From Trebonia sp963836195 (GTDB taxonomy: Bacteria > Actinomycetota > Actinomycetes > Streptosporangiales > Streptosporangiaceae), in contig CAWIIX010000033.1 of the NCBI GenBank assembly GCA_963836195.1, positions 558,001 to 622,000 on the forward strand: a stretch of 64,000 bases of DNA, given 5' to 3'. The notes below the pieces were generated by a model that saw only the letters and a list, made by a program, of their open reading frames with translations, ran no database searches and was not told the DNA's origin. Below are positions 8,911-18,077 of the stretch, piece after piece. Both the position numbers and the translations under genes were made by a program. Each line of letters begins with the position of its first letter. The stretch's first letter is position 1.

Positions 8911-9627
8911 ATGACTGACACGGCGGACGAGAAGCAGCGGCTCAAGGCGCGAGAGCTCAACGAGCTGATCCGGTACACCATGTGGGCCGTGTTCACGGTG
9001 ACCGACCGCGACGTGCTCGACGCCAACCGCGTCGACGCCGCGACCGAGCTGACCGGCCTGCTCGACCAGGCCAACGGCAAGGGCATCGTCACCCGCGGCT
9101 GCTACGACCTGCAGGGGATGCGCGCCGACGCCGACTACATGCTCTGGTGGGTGGCCCCGACCAGCGACGAGCTGCAGGAGATGTACGTCAACTTCCGGCG
9201 CACCAAGCTCGGGCGGGCGTCCGAGCCGGTGTGGAGCGCGATGGCGCTGCACCGGCCGGCCGAGTTCAACAAGAGCCACATCCCCGCCTTCCTGGCCGGG
9301 GAGGAGCCGAAGAACTACGTCTGCGTCTACCCCTTCGTCAGGGACTACGAGTGGTACCTGATCGACGAGTCCGAGCGGCGCCGGATGCTGGCCGAGCACG
9401 GCATGATGGCCAGGGAGTACCCGGACGTGCGGGCCAACACGGTGTCGAGCTTCGCGCTGGGCGACTACGAGTGGATGCTGGCGTTCGAGGCCGACGAGCT
9501 GTACCGGATCGTCGACCTGATGCGCCACCTGCGGGGCGCGGACGCGCGGCGGCACACCCGGGTCGAGATCCCGTTCTACACCGGCCGCCGCAAGCCCGTC
9601 GCCGAGCTCGTCGCCGCCCTCGCCTAG
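8911..9627 (+). CDS. hemQ: HemQ, coproheme decarboxylase (chlorite dismutase-like)
   Basis: Converts iron-coproporphyrin III (coproheme) to heme b by peroxide-dependent decarboxylation, the last step of the coproporphyrin-dependent pathway. The 238-aa length and the pattern RYTMWAVFTV, YDLQGMRADAD, NYVCVYPFVRDYEWYL and RRRMLAEHGMMAREYPDV are characteristic of actinobacterial HemQ; the last segment contains the proximal heme-ligand His region. It starts ten bases after the porphyrinogen oxidase stop and is surely co-transcribed with it. A true chlorite dismutase is unlikely in this context. Confidence 0.96.
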   Translation: MTDTADEKQRLKARELNELIRYTMWAVFTVTDRDVLDANRVDAATELTGLLDQANGKGIVTRGCYDLQGMRADADYMLWWVAPTSDELQEMYVNFRRTKLGRASEPVWSAMALHRPAEFNKSHIPAFLAGEEPKNYVCVYPFVRDYEWYLIDESERRRMLAEHGMMAREYPDVRANTVSSFALGDYEWMLAFEADELYRIVDLMRHLRGADARRHTRVEIPFYTGRRKPVAELVAALA

Positions 9628-10340
9628 CTGGTGCCGCCCGGCCGACCATGCGTCCAGGGGAGGCGGCCGCGCGGCGGTGCGATCGTGACGCGGTAGTTCT
9701 TGAGGGCGTCGTTGAGCCAGGCGATGCCATCCTTACTGTCTAGATCGACGGTGAGCTCGGTTACCTCGTGCAGCAGGATGCGCTCGTAGCCCGGGCCGAA
9801 CTCGTTTTCGCAGCGGTCGCCGAAGAGCACGACGGCCAGTCCGGTGCGGTTGCGCAGCGAGTCCCAGATGAAGCCGTGCGCCCACGCTGCCTGCTGCCTG
9901 AGCCAGTGAGCCCACTTTCTCGTGTATTCGTAATCGGGACCCTGGCTAGTCACCAGCCAGGCATCCTGGCCGATCGAGGCGAGGTCCTCCCCGCTGATCA
10001 GGTTGATCAGGTTCAGGTCCCTGGTCAGCGTGAGGCCCGAGATCTGACGCGCGGCCAGGGCTGCGCGGGGCACCAGCCGCTTACCGCGCTCGTCGGGGAC
10101 CAGGTTGCGGAGCAGAGTCTCGGCCAGAGCGGTCTTCTCCTCCAGGCCCGCGTAGTAGAACGCGTACGGATCGTCGGCTGAGCCGTCGAACCGGGCGCCG
10201 GCCGTCGGTCCTGCTGGCGTGGATTTGAAGGACCGGGGGCTGTACGGCCGCGAGTTCACCCGCCACAGGCAGCTCCCGCGTCTGAGCAGGTAGCGATTCG
10301 GCTGCCCGTCGAAGCGGGCCGGGGGTTCCGCGATCGGCAC
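9624..10340 (-). CDS. RES-domain protein, probable NAD-targeting toxin
   Basis: 238-aa protein with a RES domain, a fold related to ADP-ribosyltransferases. Known members (MbcT- and ParT-like toxins) degrade NAD+ or ADP-ribosylate target proteins. The domain is visible as LWRVNSR and ARFDG (conserved Arg region), YYAGLEEKTALAETLLRN (conserved Glu), and AHGFIWDSLRNRTGLAVVLF (conserved Ser). The GTG start at 10340 has a perfect GAGGAGG seven bases upstream and sits one base after the upstream gene's stop. The upstream MbcA/ParS-like gene is the expected antitoxin. The pair ends an operon that also carries a CHAT protease and an Hsp70. Confidence 0.85.
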   Translation of the reverse strand: MPIAEPPARFDGQPNRYLLRRGSCLWRVNSRPYSPRSFKSTPAGPTAGARFDGSADDPYAFYYAGLEEKTALAETLLRNLVPDERGKRLVPRAALAARQISGLTLTRDLNLINLISGEDLASIGQDAWLVTSQGPDYEYTRKWAHWLRQQAAWAHGFIWDSLRNRTGLAVVLFGDRCENEFGPGYERILLHEVTELTVDLDSKDGIAWLNDALKNYRVTIAPPRGRLPWTHGRPGGTS

Positions 10341-10341
10341 G

Positions 10342-11052
10342 TCAGACCTCCTCGATAACGGCGCGGGCCGCGCGCAGCAGGACCTCATCGGGAACGTCCC
10401 CGATCAGCTCGCTCGGCTGCCCGTCGAGCCATGGATTGGCGCCCAGCCACCAGTCGGCCACGCCCAGTGGGTCAGTCTCGGCGCCGAGCATGGTGTTGAC
10501 GGTGCGGACGATACTCAGCGGGCTGCCATCCGGCGCGAACTGGAAGCTTGGCCACTGCTGGTCGCCGTCGGGGCGATCAAGTCGGAGCAGGCCGGGATCG
10601 TCAGGGTCGGCGCCGCGCAGCCGGACGTCCTCCTCGCTCAGCGCGGGCGCGCGCAGCAGTCGCGCGGTGACCTCGGCCAGGATGCCCTCGGGGGTTTCCG
10701 CGGCGTCAGCGGCCAAGCCGGGCGGGTCATCATCCTGGCCGTTGCCCGGCCCGGCGTATGGCGTTCCCGCCAGCACCGCTCCCGCGGCGGCGCGCAGGTC
10801 CTGCCGGAGTACCGGCCAGTCGGGCTGTGCTCTGGTGTACAGGTAACCCTTAGCCAGTGCGCGCCGGACCGGGTGCTCGGGTGGCAGCTCCCCGACCAGC
10901 AGCTGCGTGATCCGGATAACCGCGCCGGTATGGTCCTCGCCGCCGATCTCCTCGATCAGGTTCCGCAGCTCTTGCCCGCGCTCGGGGTCTAGCCGGGAGA
11001 TGACGTCGTCCCAATGCTCGGTGAGCGACGCCATGGCGTCCTCGACGGTCAT
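10342..11052 (-). CDS. MbcA/ParS-like antitoxin partner of the RES protein
   Basis: 236-aa protein. The C-terminus (WWLGANPWLDGQPSELI) matches the MbcA/ParS/Xre antitoxin toxin-binding motif, in which a loop of the form NPxLxGxxPxELI enters the RES active site. The N-terminal two thirds is mostly helical and acidic, with no clear helix-turn-helix, so DNA-binding autoregulation is not evident. I chose ATG 11052 because AGGGGG lies just upstream; an in-frame extension to 11118 runs into the Hsp70 gene's tail. It starts five bases after the ancestral Hsp70 stop and ends one base before the RES start, so toxin and antitoxin are tightly coupled. Confidence 0.75.
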   Translation of the reverse strand: MTVEDAMASLTEHWDDVISRLDPERGQELRNLIEEIGGEDHTGAVIRITQLLVGELPPEHPVRRALAKGYLYTRAQPDWPVLRQDLRAAAGAVLAGTPYAGPGNGQDDDPPGLAADAAETPEGILAEVTARLLRAPALSEEDVRLRGADPDDPGLLRLDRPDGDQQWPSFQFAPDGSPLSIVRTVNTMLGAETDPLGVADWWLGANPWLDGQPSELIGDVPDEVLLRAARAVIEEV

Positions 11053-11056
11053 CGGC

Positions 11057-12645
11057 CTACCCCCTGACCCGGTAGCTCGCGACCGAGCGCCGCGCCTGGT
11101 CCAAACGGGCACTGTCAAGGCCGCCTATCTGCAGGTCGAACCGCACCTCGCGGCCGGAACGCGGTTCGCTCGCATGCACCGTGAGCAGCCCGGTCTCCGA
11201 CATGAAGAAGGTGATCTGAAAGGGCGTTCCCGGGGGCAGCCGGGCCGGAAGGTTGCGCAGGAGGCCGTCGCCGACCTTGCTGTTGTCGGCGAGTTCTTCC
11301 GACTCTTCGGGCCGGCCTGCTCCCAGACCTCAATGCCAAGCGTCCGTTGGTTATCGACCGCGGTCGCGAAGGGGTACGGCCCGGTGTCCGCGGGCAGCGG
11401 AGTGTTGGCCGGGAGGAGGTGCAGGATTATCTGCTTGGCGTGCAGCGGGTCGGTCTGGGCGAGCGGATCCCGCGGGTCGACGGCCTTGACGCCGAAAGCG
11501 CGCGGCACCACGGCGGCCACCTTGGCGGCGGCGAGCCGGCTGATCTCCGGCGCGGGCGAGGGCGATGAGCCGGAGGACGCGCCCGGGCGAGCCCGCCGCG
11601 CCCGGGCGAAGAGCGCTGCGCCCTTGGCGACCGCTAGTTCCGGCTCGTGCAGCCGGGCCTCCACTCCGAGGCGCTCCTTCAGCGCCCGGGCGACGGCGGG
11701 GAAACGGGACATGCCGCCAACGAGCAGCACGTCGTCGAAACGGGTGACGCCTTTGGCGCGCGCGGCGGCGATGGCGCGGTCAATCACCGCGACCGTGCGG
11801 TCAAGCAGCCCGGCGGTGAGATCCTCAACGTCGCGCCGGGTGAGCTCCACTACGGTCGTCGTCCCATCGAGCCGCATCCGGTGCCGCCGCGTCTGGACCG
11901 AGCTCAGCTCCTTCTTTAGCCGCTCGGCGTCGATCCGCAGGTCCTGCATGAACTGCGGGTTCTGTTCGGGCCGCAGCTCCGGGTGCTCCGCGGCAACCCG
12001 GCTGAGCAGGTACCCGGCGATCGCCTGGTCCCAGTCCGTACCGCCGAGCCTGGCGTCCCCGTCGGTGCGGACCACGTTGATGTCGTCGCCCTCCAGCCGG
12101 ATGACTGTTGTGTCGAACGTGCCGCCGCCGAGGTCATACACCAGGGCGTGCTTCGGCTCCTCGGCCGGCCCGTGCGTCGCCTGGTAGTGCACGGCGGCCG
12201 CGACCGGCTCATCGAGCACGTCGAGCACATCGAGCCCGGCCAGCTCGCCCGCCCGTCGGGTGGCCTCCCGCTCGGCGATGCCGAAGTAGGCCGGGACGGT
12301 GATCACAACGTCCCTGACCTCCTGCCCGGTCTGCCCGGCGGCGAGGCGGGCGAGCTCGCGCAGAATAAGCGCGGACACCGACTCCGGGGTGTGGCGCTCG
12401 CCGTGAAAGTCGTAGGACACGTTCGTCCCCATGTCGCGCTTCACCAGCTGCGCGACGAGGTCAGGGGCCAGCAATGCCTCCTCGCGCGCGGCCCGGCCGA
12501 CGACCACGTTCTGCCGTGACTCGAAGAACACCGCGGACGGCGTCGTGTCCTCGCCGAGCGCGCTCTTGATGATCACCGGGCTGCCCGTCTCGTCGGCATA
12601 CGCGATGCATGACTGGGTGGTGCCCAGATCGATTCCGAACTCCAT
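11057..12645 (-). CDS. Hsp70-family chaperone (Hsp70-1), 3' part frameshifted
   Basis: DnaK-like ATPase. The nucleotide-binding domain is intact: FGIDLGTTQSC, VITVPAYFG, VYDLGGGTFDTTV and LLVGGMSRFP. After a short linker comes a beta-type substrate-binding domain and no helical lid; intact length would be about 529 aa. The reading frame breaks at about 11300, just after the EVWEQAG motif. In the starting frame the protein ends at 11125 with an Arg-rich tail of no similarity. Skipping two bases restores EELADNSKVGDGLL, a complete domain end, and a stop at 11057 that abuts the next gene. Start ATG 12645 has GAGGGA upstream. This is the second gene of the CHAT operon. Confidence 0.85.
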
Positions 12646-12665
12646 GCTGCTTCCCTCGTCTTCCC

Positions 12666-15600
12666 TTATCGACCCTGGTAAGTGAAACCCGCCCACGCCT
12701 CGGCACTTGTCAGGCTGGGTCCAGCCGGTTTCCCGTCCTGTCCTGCCTCATCACGGAGCTCCTTCGGCCAGCTCACGGGCACCTCCCGGTCCGGGTTCAG
12801 CATCCACAGCTGGGCCTCCCGCAGGGCGCGCGCCGGATCGGCGTATCCGTCGTTGAGGAAGCGGTGGAACGCCGCCATAAACAACGCCGTCTCCGCGTCG
12901 GGAACGCTCCACCGGGCGGCGACGACGCCGACGCTGCCGGCGGCGAGGAAGGCGGTTGCCAGCGAAAGCGCCTCGTCGTAGTCCGCTTCTGTGACGTCGG
13001 TAAGGCAGGACGCGAGAACGACCAGCCCGCCGCCGTTCCCCTGCGCCTGCCCGGTCCGCACCTGCCGGAGAATGTCGGAGACGGACACGGTGACCTCTCC
13101 GCCCCGCGGATCCGCGCCGAGCCGGAGGTTCGACCGAAGTACCGGCACGCTCACCCGCCCGTGGGAGCCAAAGTGCAGGATTGACGCGCCCGGATGCGCA
13201 CCGTGCGGTAGCGCCTCGAGCAGGTCGTCTGGGCCGGCCGTCGCCGCGCCGGGGACCTCGGGATCCGCCAGGCGGTAGCGCGCGGATCCGAAAACGGCGC
13301 CGCTGGCGTAGTGCGCGGTATGCAAATGAGCCACTGCGGCTATGGCGCAGAAGGCCGAGAACTCGCCGTCGGAGATCAGCACCGGCGCCTGCGCCCACCG
13401 GCGGGCCGGACGCCGGGCGGCGTCGATGAACTGGCGCGCGGAGGAAGCGTAGGAGATGACCGCCTGCCGGCACGCGTAGTCATAGCGCGGGGAGCCGTCG
13501 CTAGCCGGGCCATCGACGGCCGGGCGCCGGGCCGCGTGCCAGGGAATGAGGCCCAGTTCTCCCTCGGGCACGAGCACAATGCGGCGCGGATCTCCCGCGC
13601 CGGGCGCCGAACTTCCGTCGGCGCGCTTGGCGAGAGTCCGCAGCAGCGGGCCGATGGCGGCCTGCCAGGCCCAGTCGCAGACGGCGTCGAGCGCATTGAG
13701 CCAGTCGGCCCTGGCGGCTTCGATGACAGCCTCCGCCGCCGTGCTGGCCGCCAGGGCCGCGGCGCGAGCCGTCGCCGCGATAGCGCTCACCGGAATGGGC
13801 GCCTCGCTAGCCTCCTCAGCCGCCCGCTCCACGGCCCGTCGGGTGCGCAGGAACTCGGCGACCGGGGTTCCGGTGCCCCCGCGCAGCCGGAACAGCGGCA
13901 GCCAACTGACGGTCCCCGCCTGGTCGACCAGGACCGCAGTACCGTGCCCGCCGTCATCGTGCGGCAGCAGGTAGACGAGCGCGTCGACGCCGCGGCTCGC
14001 CAGGGTTGCCGCGATGTCGGCGACCGTCGGCGGGGAAAGCAGCCCGGTCTCCGCCGGAGTCCCTTTGAGCGCGAGCATGGCACGGAAGCGAAGATCATCA
14101 TCTTGTGGCGGCACCGTGTAGCCGTCCGGCAGCGGTCCGCCTGGCCGCGTCGCCTGCTCGGTCCACTTCACGGCCAGCTCCGGGTATCCCGCCGCCGCCA
14201 GCGCCTCCGCGACACCGCTTCCCGACGTCGCCGCGTGCAGCACCATGCCCCGGCCGAGTTCGATCGCGCCCACTGCGGCGTCTTCCCGGCCGCGGGCCAG
14301 GAACCAGCGGGCCATCTCGGTGGCGTCGTTGGTTGCCACTCGGGCTGCGTCCAGTGCATTGTCGTCGCTGTCCTGCAGCAGCACGTTCCCGGCGCGCTCA
14401 CGCAGCCCCTCAAGCCCGATCCGGACTGCTTGGTCCACGTCACCGAGGGCCTGGTTTCCCCTGGACCGGTAAGCTTCCGCAAGCGCCTGGAGCACGCTGT
14501 CCGTGTGCGGGTTTCCTGGCTCCTGCCCGGCCGCTCGCCGCGCGTCCCCAAGGCGGGCGATCGCGTTATTCAGGTCGCGCGGATCCCGGGTCATGGAGTA
14601 CCGGGTGAGCAGCGCGCGCCCGTGCATTTCCAGCGTGCGGGGGCGTTCACGCAACCCAAGGCTAGGGATGGCGCAGACACCGGCCTGCAGCACGATCGCC
14701 TGGTCGATGAGGGTGACGTCGCCCGCCGCGAGTCCGCGCAGGATCAGTCCGCCGGCTGCCTGCGCGGCGAGCATCGGGTACTCGAGACTGTCGGGCCCGG
14801 CGCGCTCGGCCTCCGCGAGCAGCCGGTCGAACATGTCGCTGGCCGCCGGGGACAGCGTCATGCCCGGCCCGGACGGCGCTGTGAGCTGCTCTTGCAGAAG
14901 CTGGGCGGTACCGAGCGAGGTGAACAACCCGAGCCGACTTGACTCGGCCGGGCCGAACTCCGCCTTGGCTCTCTCCAGGTCCTTGATCGCCTCGTTCACG
15001 CGCGGCAGGCTCGGGTTGTATACGGCCCGCACCGCCTTCAGGTGGCCGCGTATATAGAGCAGGTGCCCGTGCATCGCGGTGCTTACTGCGGACGGCCCAC
15101 CGGAGGCGGCCTCGGCGATAGCCTCATTGATGGCCTTGTCCGCCAGGTCTAGGTTGCGCAGCTCGCCGTTGATCGAGTGGCGCTCTATGTAGGCGACCGC
15201 GACCGCGGACAGCACGAACGGCCGTGCCATATGCCCGGCGGGCACCAGGTCGGTGCGCCGGATCATCTCCCCGAGCGCGGCATCGGCGCGTTCCGCTTCG
15301 TGCGCCAGGCGCGCCTGCATGTGCCGGGCGGACCAGACCATGAACTCGGCCAGGGGCACCAGCGGGTCGCCCGGGGCCAGGTCGGAGGCGAGCCGCTCGA
15401 ACTGGGCGAAGAGGCCATCTTGCTGCAGGATGGTCCTATTCGAAATGCTCGCGTTCAAGGTGTGCGAGCCCAGCAGGATCATCGCGTGGGCCGCCTCGGG
15501 GTCGTCGTGCGGCAAGCGGTCGAGCACCGCCGCTACCTCGTCAAGCCGTGCGCTGAGGTCGTCTGCGGACCCGGTCTGGTCCACCTGGCCTCTGAGCACC

Positions 15601-16760
15601 GCGGTGAGTGTACTGAGGACCGGCGACCGCAGCAGATGGCCGGGCGGCAGCCCGGCCACCGCATCGCCGAGTGCGCTGGTTGCCCCCGTCTCGGACTGTC
15701 CCGCCAGCAGGGCGGCGCGGATGGCGAGCAGTTCACCGCGGTCGGTTTCCGCGGTCTCCGGATCGGCCGCCAGGGAGCCCAGGCTCTGGGCGACCTCGCC
15801 GCCGTCCGAGACCTCGGTGCCCGCCTGCATCAGGGCGAGCTGGGCGAGGCCCCACAGCATAGAGACACTGTTGCGCGTGAATGTGCTGCCGGAGTCGGGG
15901 GGAATCCGCCGCAGGTGGCCGATGGCGGTCTCGGCGTCAGCGGCCGAGATCAGCGTCTCGTCGTAGGCTCCGAGCAGCCGGGCAGCGGCCTCAGCGTCGA
16001 ACCGGGCGGCTTCTACCTCCGCCTGCTTCAGCATGGTCGACCGCTGCTCTGCGGTGTGCTGGCGGACCAGCACCGTCCAGGCGAGCACGAGATGCGCGGT
16101 CGCCGCCGGATCGTCCGATTCATCCGGCTCGCCCGGGCTGGCCAGCGTCGCCACGGCGTACTCGTTCGCCGCGTCACGGTCCGCATCCGTTCCACCGAAC
16201 CCGATGTAGCGGAACCCGAGCACTAGGGCAAGCGCGGCCGTCACATGACGGCGCCCCGGATGCTCAGGGGGCAGCGCGGCGAGCACCGAAGTCATCAGCC
16301 GCCCCGCCTCATCGACGTCGGCGGCATGCCCGTCCACCCTGACCCCCCTGGCCAGCAGCGCGTCCGCGAGCAGCGCCTCGACCTCCGTGCGGTCCGTCTC
16401 CCCGGCCGCCGACAAGGCAGCAAGCAGCCGACGCAGGCACACGATCGCATCGTCGGCATCCGGCAACAGGCCCACAGTTTCGTCACGACGGAGGCAGGCG
16501 CGCGACAGCCAGTAAAGGACTTCGCGATGATCCTGGCCGCCGGCCGGCAGTGCCACTGACGCCGCGCGCAGGTACCCAATCGCCTCATCGAGCAGGCGCC
16601 GGGCACGGGCCGCGCCGGTCCCGCCCGGGTCGTCATCGCACAGTTCGCACGCCACCTCCACCATCGCGCCGAGTGCGAGGAGGCACTCGGCGGCGGACGA
16701 CGCAGCGCGCAGCGCCCGGCGCACGCTCGCGATCCGGCAAGCGGTTAATGCAAGTGCCAT
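12666..16760 (-). CDS. TPR-rich CHAT-domain protein (caspase-like peptidase)
   Basis: Large 1364-aa protein. Residues about 30-1000 are helical repeats with repeated acidic/Leu patterns and TPR-like motifs. The C-terminal 350 residues form a CHAT (caspase HetF-associated) domain. Catalytic His is about residue 1200 in ILHFGSHG and catalytic Cys about 1252 in LVVLASC; both are intact, so protease activity is expected. The usual GVVAARWSVPD and ALREAQLWM motifs follow. CHAT proteins act as effectors in bacterial death and defence systems, for example the TPR-CHAT protease of type III-E CRISPR. I prefer ATG 16760 (GGAGG nine bases upstream); ATG 16769 is possible. The frame is open upstream to 18047 but that part is antisense to the macro-domain gene. 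The Hsp70-1 start is 20 bases downstream. Confidence 0.87.
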   Translation of the reverse strand: MALALTACRIASVRRALRAASSAAECLLALGAMVEVACELCDDDPGGTGAARARRLLDEAIGYLRAASVALPAGGQDHREVLYWLSRACLRRDETVGLLPDADDAIVCLRRLLAALSAAGETDRTEVEALLADALLARGVRVDGHAADVDEAGRLMTSVLAALPPEHPGRRHVTAALALVLGFRYIGFGGTDADRDAANEYAVATLASPGEPDESDDPAATAHLVLAWTVLVRQHTAEQRSTMLKQAEVEAARFDAEAAARLLGAYDETLISAADAETAIGHLRRIPPDSGSTFTRNSVSMLWGLAQLALMQAGTEVSDGGEVAQSLGSLAADPETAETDRGELLAIRAALLAGQSETGATSALGDAVAGLPPGHLLRSPVLSTLTAVLRGQVDQTGSADDLSARLDEVAAVLDRLPHDDPEAAHAMILLGSHTLNASISNRTILQQDGLFAQFERLASDLAPGDPLVPLAEFMVWSARHMQARLAHEAERADAALGEMIRRTDLVPAGHMARPFVLSAVAVAYIERHSINGELRNLDLADKAINEAIAEAASGGPSAVSTAMHGHLLYIRGHLKAVRAVYNPSLPRVNEAIKDLERAKAEFGPAESSRLGLFTSLGTAQLLQEQLTAPSGPGMTLSPAASDMFDRLLAEAERAGPDSLEYPMLAAQAAGGLILRGLAAGDVTLIDQAIVLQAGVCAIPSLGLRERPRTLEMHGRALLTRYSMTRDPRDLNNAIARLGDARRAAGQEPGNPHTDSVLQALAEAYRSRGNQALGDVDQAVRIGLEGLRERAGNVLLQDSDDNALDAARVATNDATEMARWFLARGREDAAVGAIELGRGMVLHAATSGSGVAEALAAAGYPELAVKWTEQATRPGGPLPDGYTVPPQDDDLRFRAMLALKGTPAETGLLSPPTVADIAATLASRGVDALVYLLPHDDGGHGTAVLVDQAGTVSWLPLFRLRGGTGTPVAEFLRTRRAVERAAEEASEAPIPVSAIAATARAAALAASTAAEAVIEAARADWLNALDAVCDWAWQAAIGPLLRTLAKRADGSSAPGAGDPRRIVLVPEGELGLIPWHAARRPAVDGPASDGSPRYDYACRQAVISYASSARQFIDAARRPARRWAQAPVLISDGEFSAFCAIAAVAHLHTAHYASGAVFGSARYRLADPEVPGAATAGPDDLLEALPHGAHPGASILHFGSHGRVSVPVLRSNLRLGADPRGGEVTVSVSDILRQVRTGQAQGNGGGLVVLASCLTDVTEADYDEALSLATAFLAAGSVGVVAARWSVPDAETALFMAAFHRFLNDGYADPARALREAQLWMLNPDREVPVSWPKELRDEAGQDGKPAGPSLTSAEAWAGFTYQGR

Positions 16761-16856
16761 GACGACCATTCCTCCCCTCGCGTCTAACCAGTGCGCTTTC
16801 GGTTGCCGCGGTCTCACCCGCTTCGCGGCCGGTTGCGGCGCCGCTGTGATCCGGGC

Positions 16857-18026
16857 ATGCTCTGGGTTGTGACCGAGCAGCCGACATGCGGTTCCGGGCA
16901 GAGCGATCGACTGCCAGATCACCCCGTACCGGACAGCCATATGTCGGTCGAGGATATCGTCGCCGACCTCAGGCTGCTGCGTGAACGCGGCCTCGTCCGG
17001 ATCCGGCATACCGAGCTGCCCGCGTTGCGGCTGGCGGCGGACCGGGCGTCGGCCGTCCCGCCTGGGGAAACCGGCCCGCGGGCGATCGTGGCGCTGCTGC
17101 GGGCCGCGGTTGCCAACCTCGGCGACGGCCCGCTGGCCGCCGCCGCGGCGCAGACGTTCGGGCTGAATCCGGGCGCGCGCGACAGCCCGGCTGCCGACCG
17201 TCGCCGCCGTGCGGCCGACGCGTACCGCGTCAGCGTCGAGCGCTTCCGCAAGCACCACGAGCGAGTGGTCATCGAGCAGCTGGCGGAGGAGATCCTTGAG
17301 CTGTGCCAGCCCGTCGCCGGCGCCGCCCGGATGACAGCGGGAGCGGCCGAGCTGGCGAGCGAGATACGCCTGCAGTACGGCACCGGGGACACCTCGTTTC
17401 CTGTCGTCGTGCACGTAGAGCCGGTCGAGCTGGTGCGCGACATCGACGTGATCGTGGCGCCGACCAACGTCTACCTCGAGCTCCCGCAGCCGTACAAGGC
17501 GTCGGTCTCCGCCGCGCTGCGCCGTGCCGCCGCGCACCGCGGGGCCGACGGGACGATCGTGGACGACCCGGTGGCCGCGGAGTTGCAGGCCTGGATGACG
17601 TCGAACGGCCGCCGCGGCCTGCCGGTGAGCGCGGGCACCGTGGCCGCGACCTCCGCCGGAGTGCTCGCCGGGCAGGGCATCCGGCGGATCTACCACGCGG
17701 CCGTCGCCTCCCCGCGTCCCGGCACCAACGAGTACGACGTCGAGCCCACCTCGATCAGCCAGGCCGTGCACGCCACGTTCGCGGCGGCGCGAGCCGAGCG
17801 TGACCAGTTCCGGCCGCGGCTGACGTCGCTGGGTTTCCCGCTGCTTGGCGCGGGCCGCGGCGGGCTGTCGCCCGCGGTTAGCTTCACCTGGATATGGGCC
17901 GCGGCCGAGCGCGAGATGCGCGCCGACGGCTCCTGGCAAATTCATTTCATCACCCACCAGCGCACCGCCGCGAACGCCATCGTCGCGGGGCTCACGGGTG
18001 CAGCGCTGGCGAGCGGACCCGGTTAG
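16857..18026 (+). CDS. Macro-domain protein with actinomycete helical N-terminal domain
   Basis: About 389 aa from ATG 16857; GTG 16869 or ATG 16941 are alternative starts, and no strong ribosome site decides. The N-terminal half (VEDIVADLRLLRERGLVRIR to HHERVVIEQLAEEILEL) is a helical module I know only as common in actinomycete conflict and regulatory proteins. Residues about 195-389 look like a macro domain. There is DVIVAPTNVYLELP at the first ADP-ribose loop, PVSAGTVAATSAGVLAGQGI and RIYHAAV in the middle, and FPLLGAGRGGLSP as the phosphate-binding loop. Macro domains bind or hydrolyse ADP-ribose and its derivatives. The gene diverges from the CHAT-Hsp70-antitoxin-RES operon, so an ADP-ribose reader sits beside an NAD-targeting toxin. 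Confidence 0.75.
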   Translation: MLWVVTEQPTCGSGQSDRLPDHPVPDSHMSVEDIVADLRLLRERGLVRIRHTELPALRLAADRASAVPPGETGPRAIVALLRAAVANLGDGPLAAAAAQTFGLNPGARDSPAADRRRRAADAYRVSVERFRKHHERVVIEQLAEEILELCQPVAGAARMTAGAAELASEIRLQYGTGDTSFPVVVHVEPVELVRDIDVIVAPTNVYLELPQPYKASVSAALRRAAAHRGADGTIVDDPVAAELQAWMTSNGRRGLPVSAGTVAATSAGVLAGQGIRRIYHAAVASPRPGTNEYDVEPTSISQAVHATFAAARAERDQFRPRLTSLGFPLLGAGRGGLSPAVSFTWIWAAAEREMRADGSWQIHFITHQRTAANAIVAGLTGAALASGPG

Positions 18027-18077
18027 ATGTGATCTTCCATGACTCAAGCAGAGCGCCGGCGGCGTCCGCTCAGCCGG

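Noticed and set aside
16770..18047. Extension of the CHAT protein start upstream to 18047
   Set aside because: The frame is open, but the sequence is antisense to the macro-domain gene, has no repeat pattern, and good ATG starts with GGAGG exist at 16760-16769.
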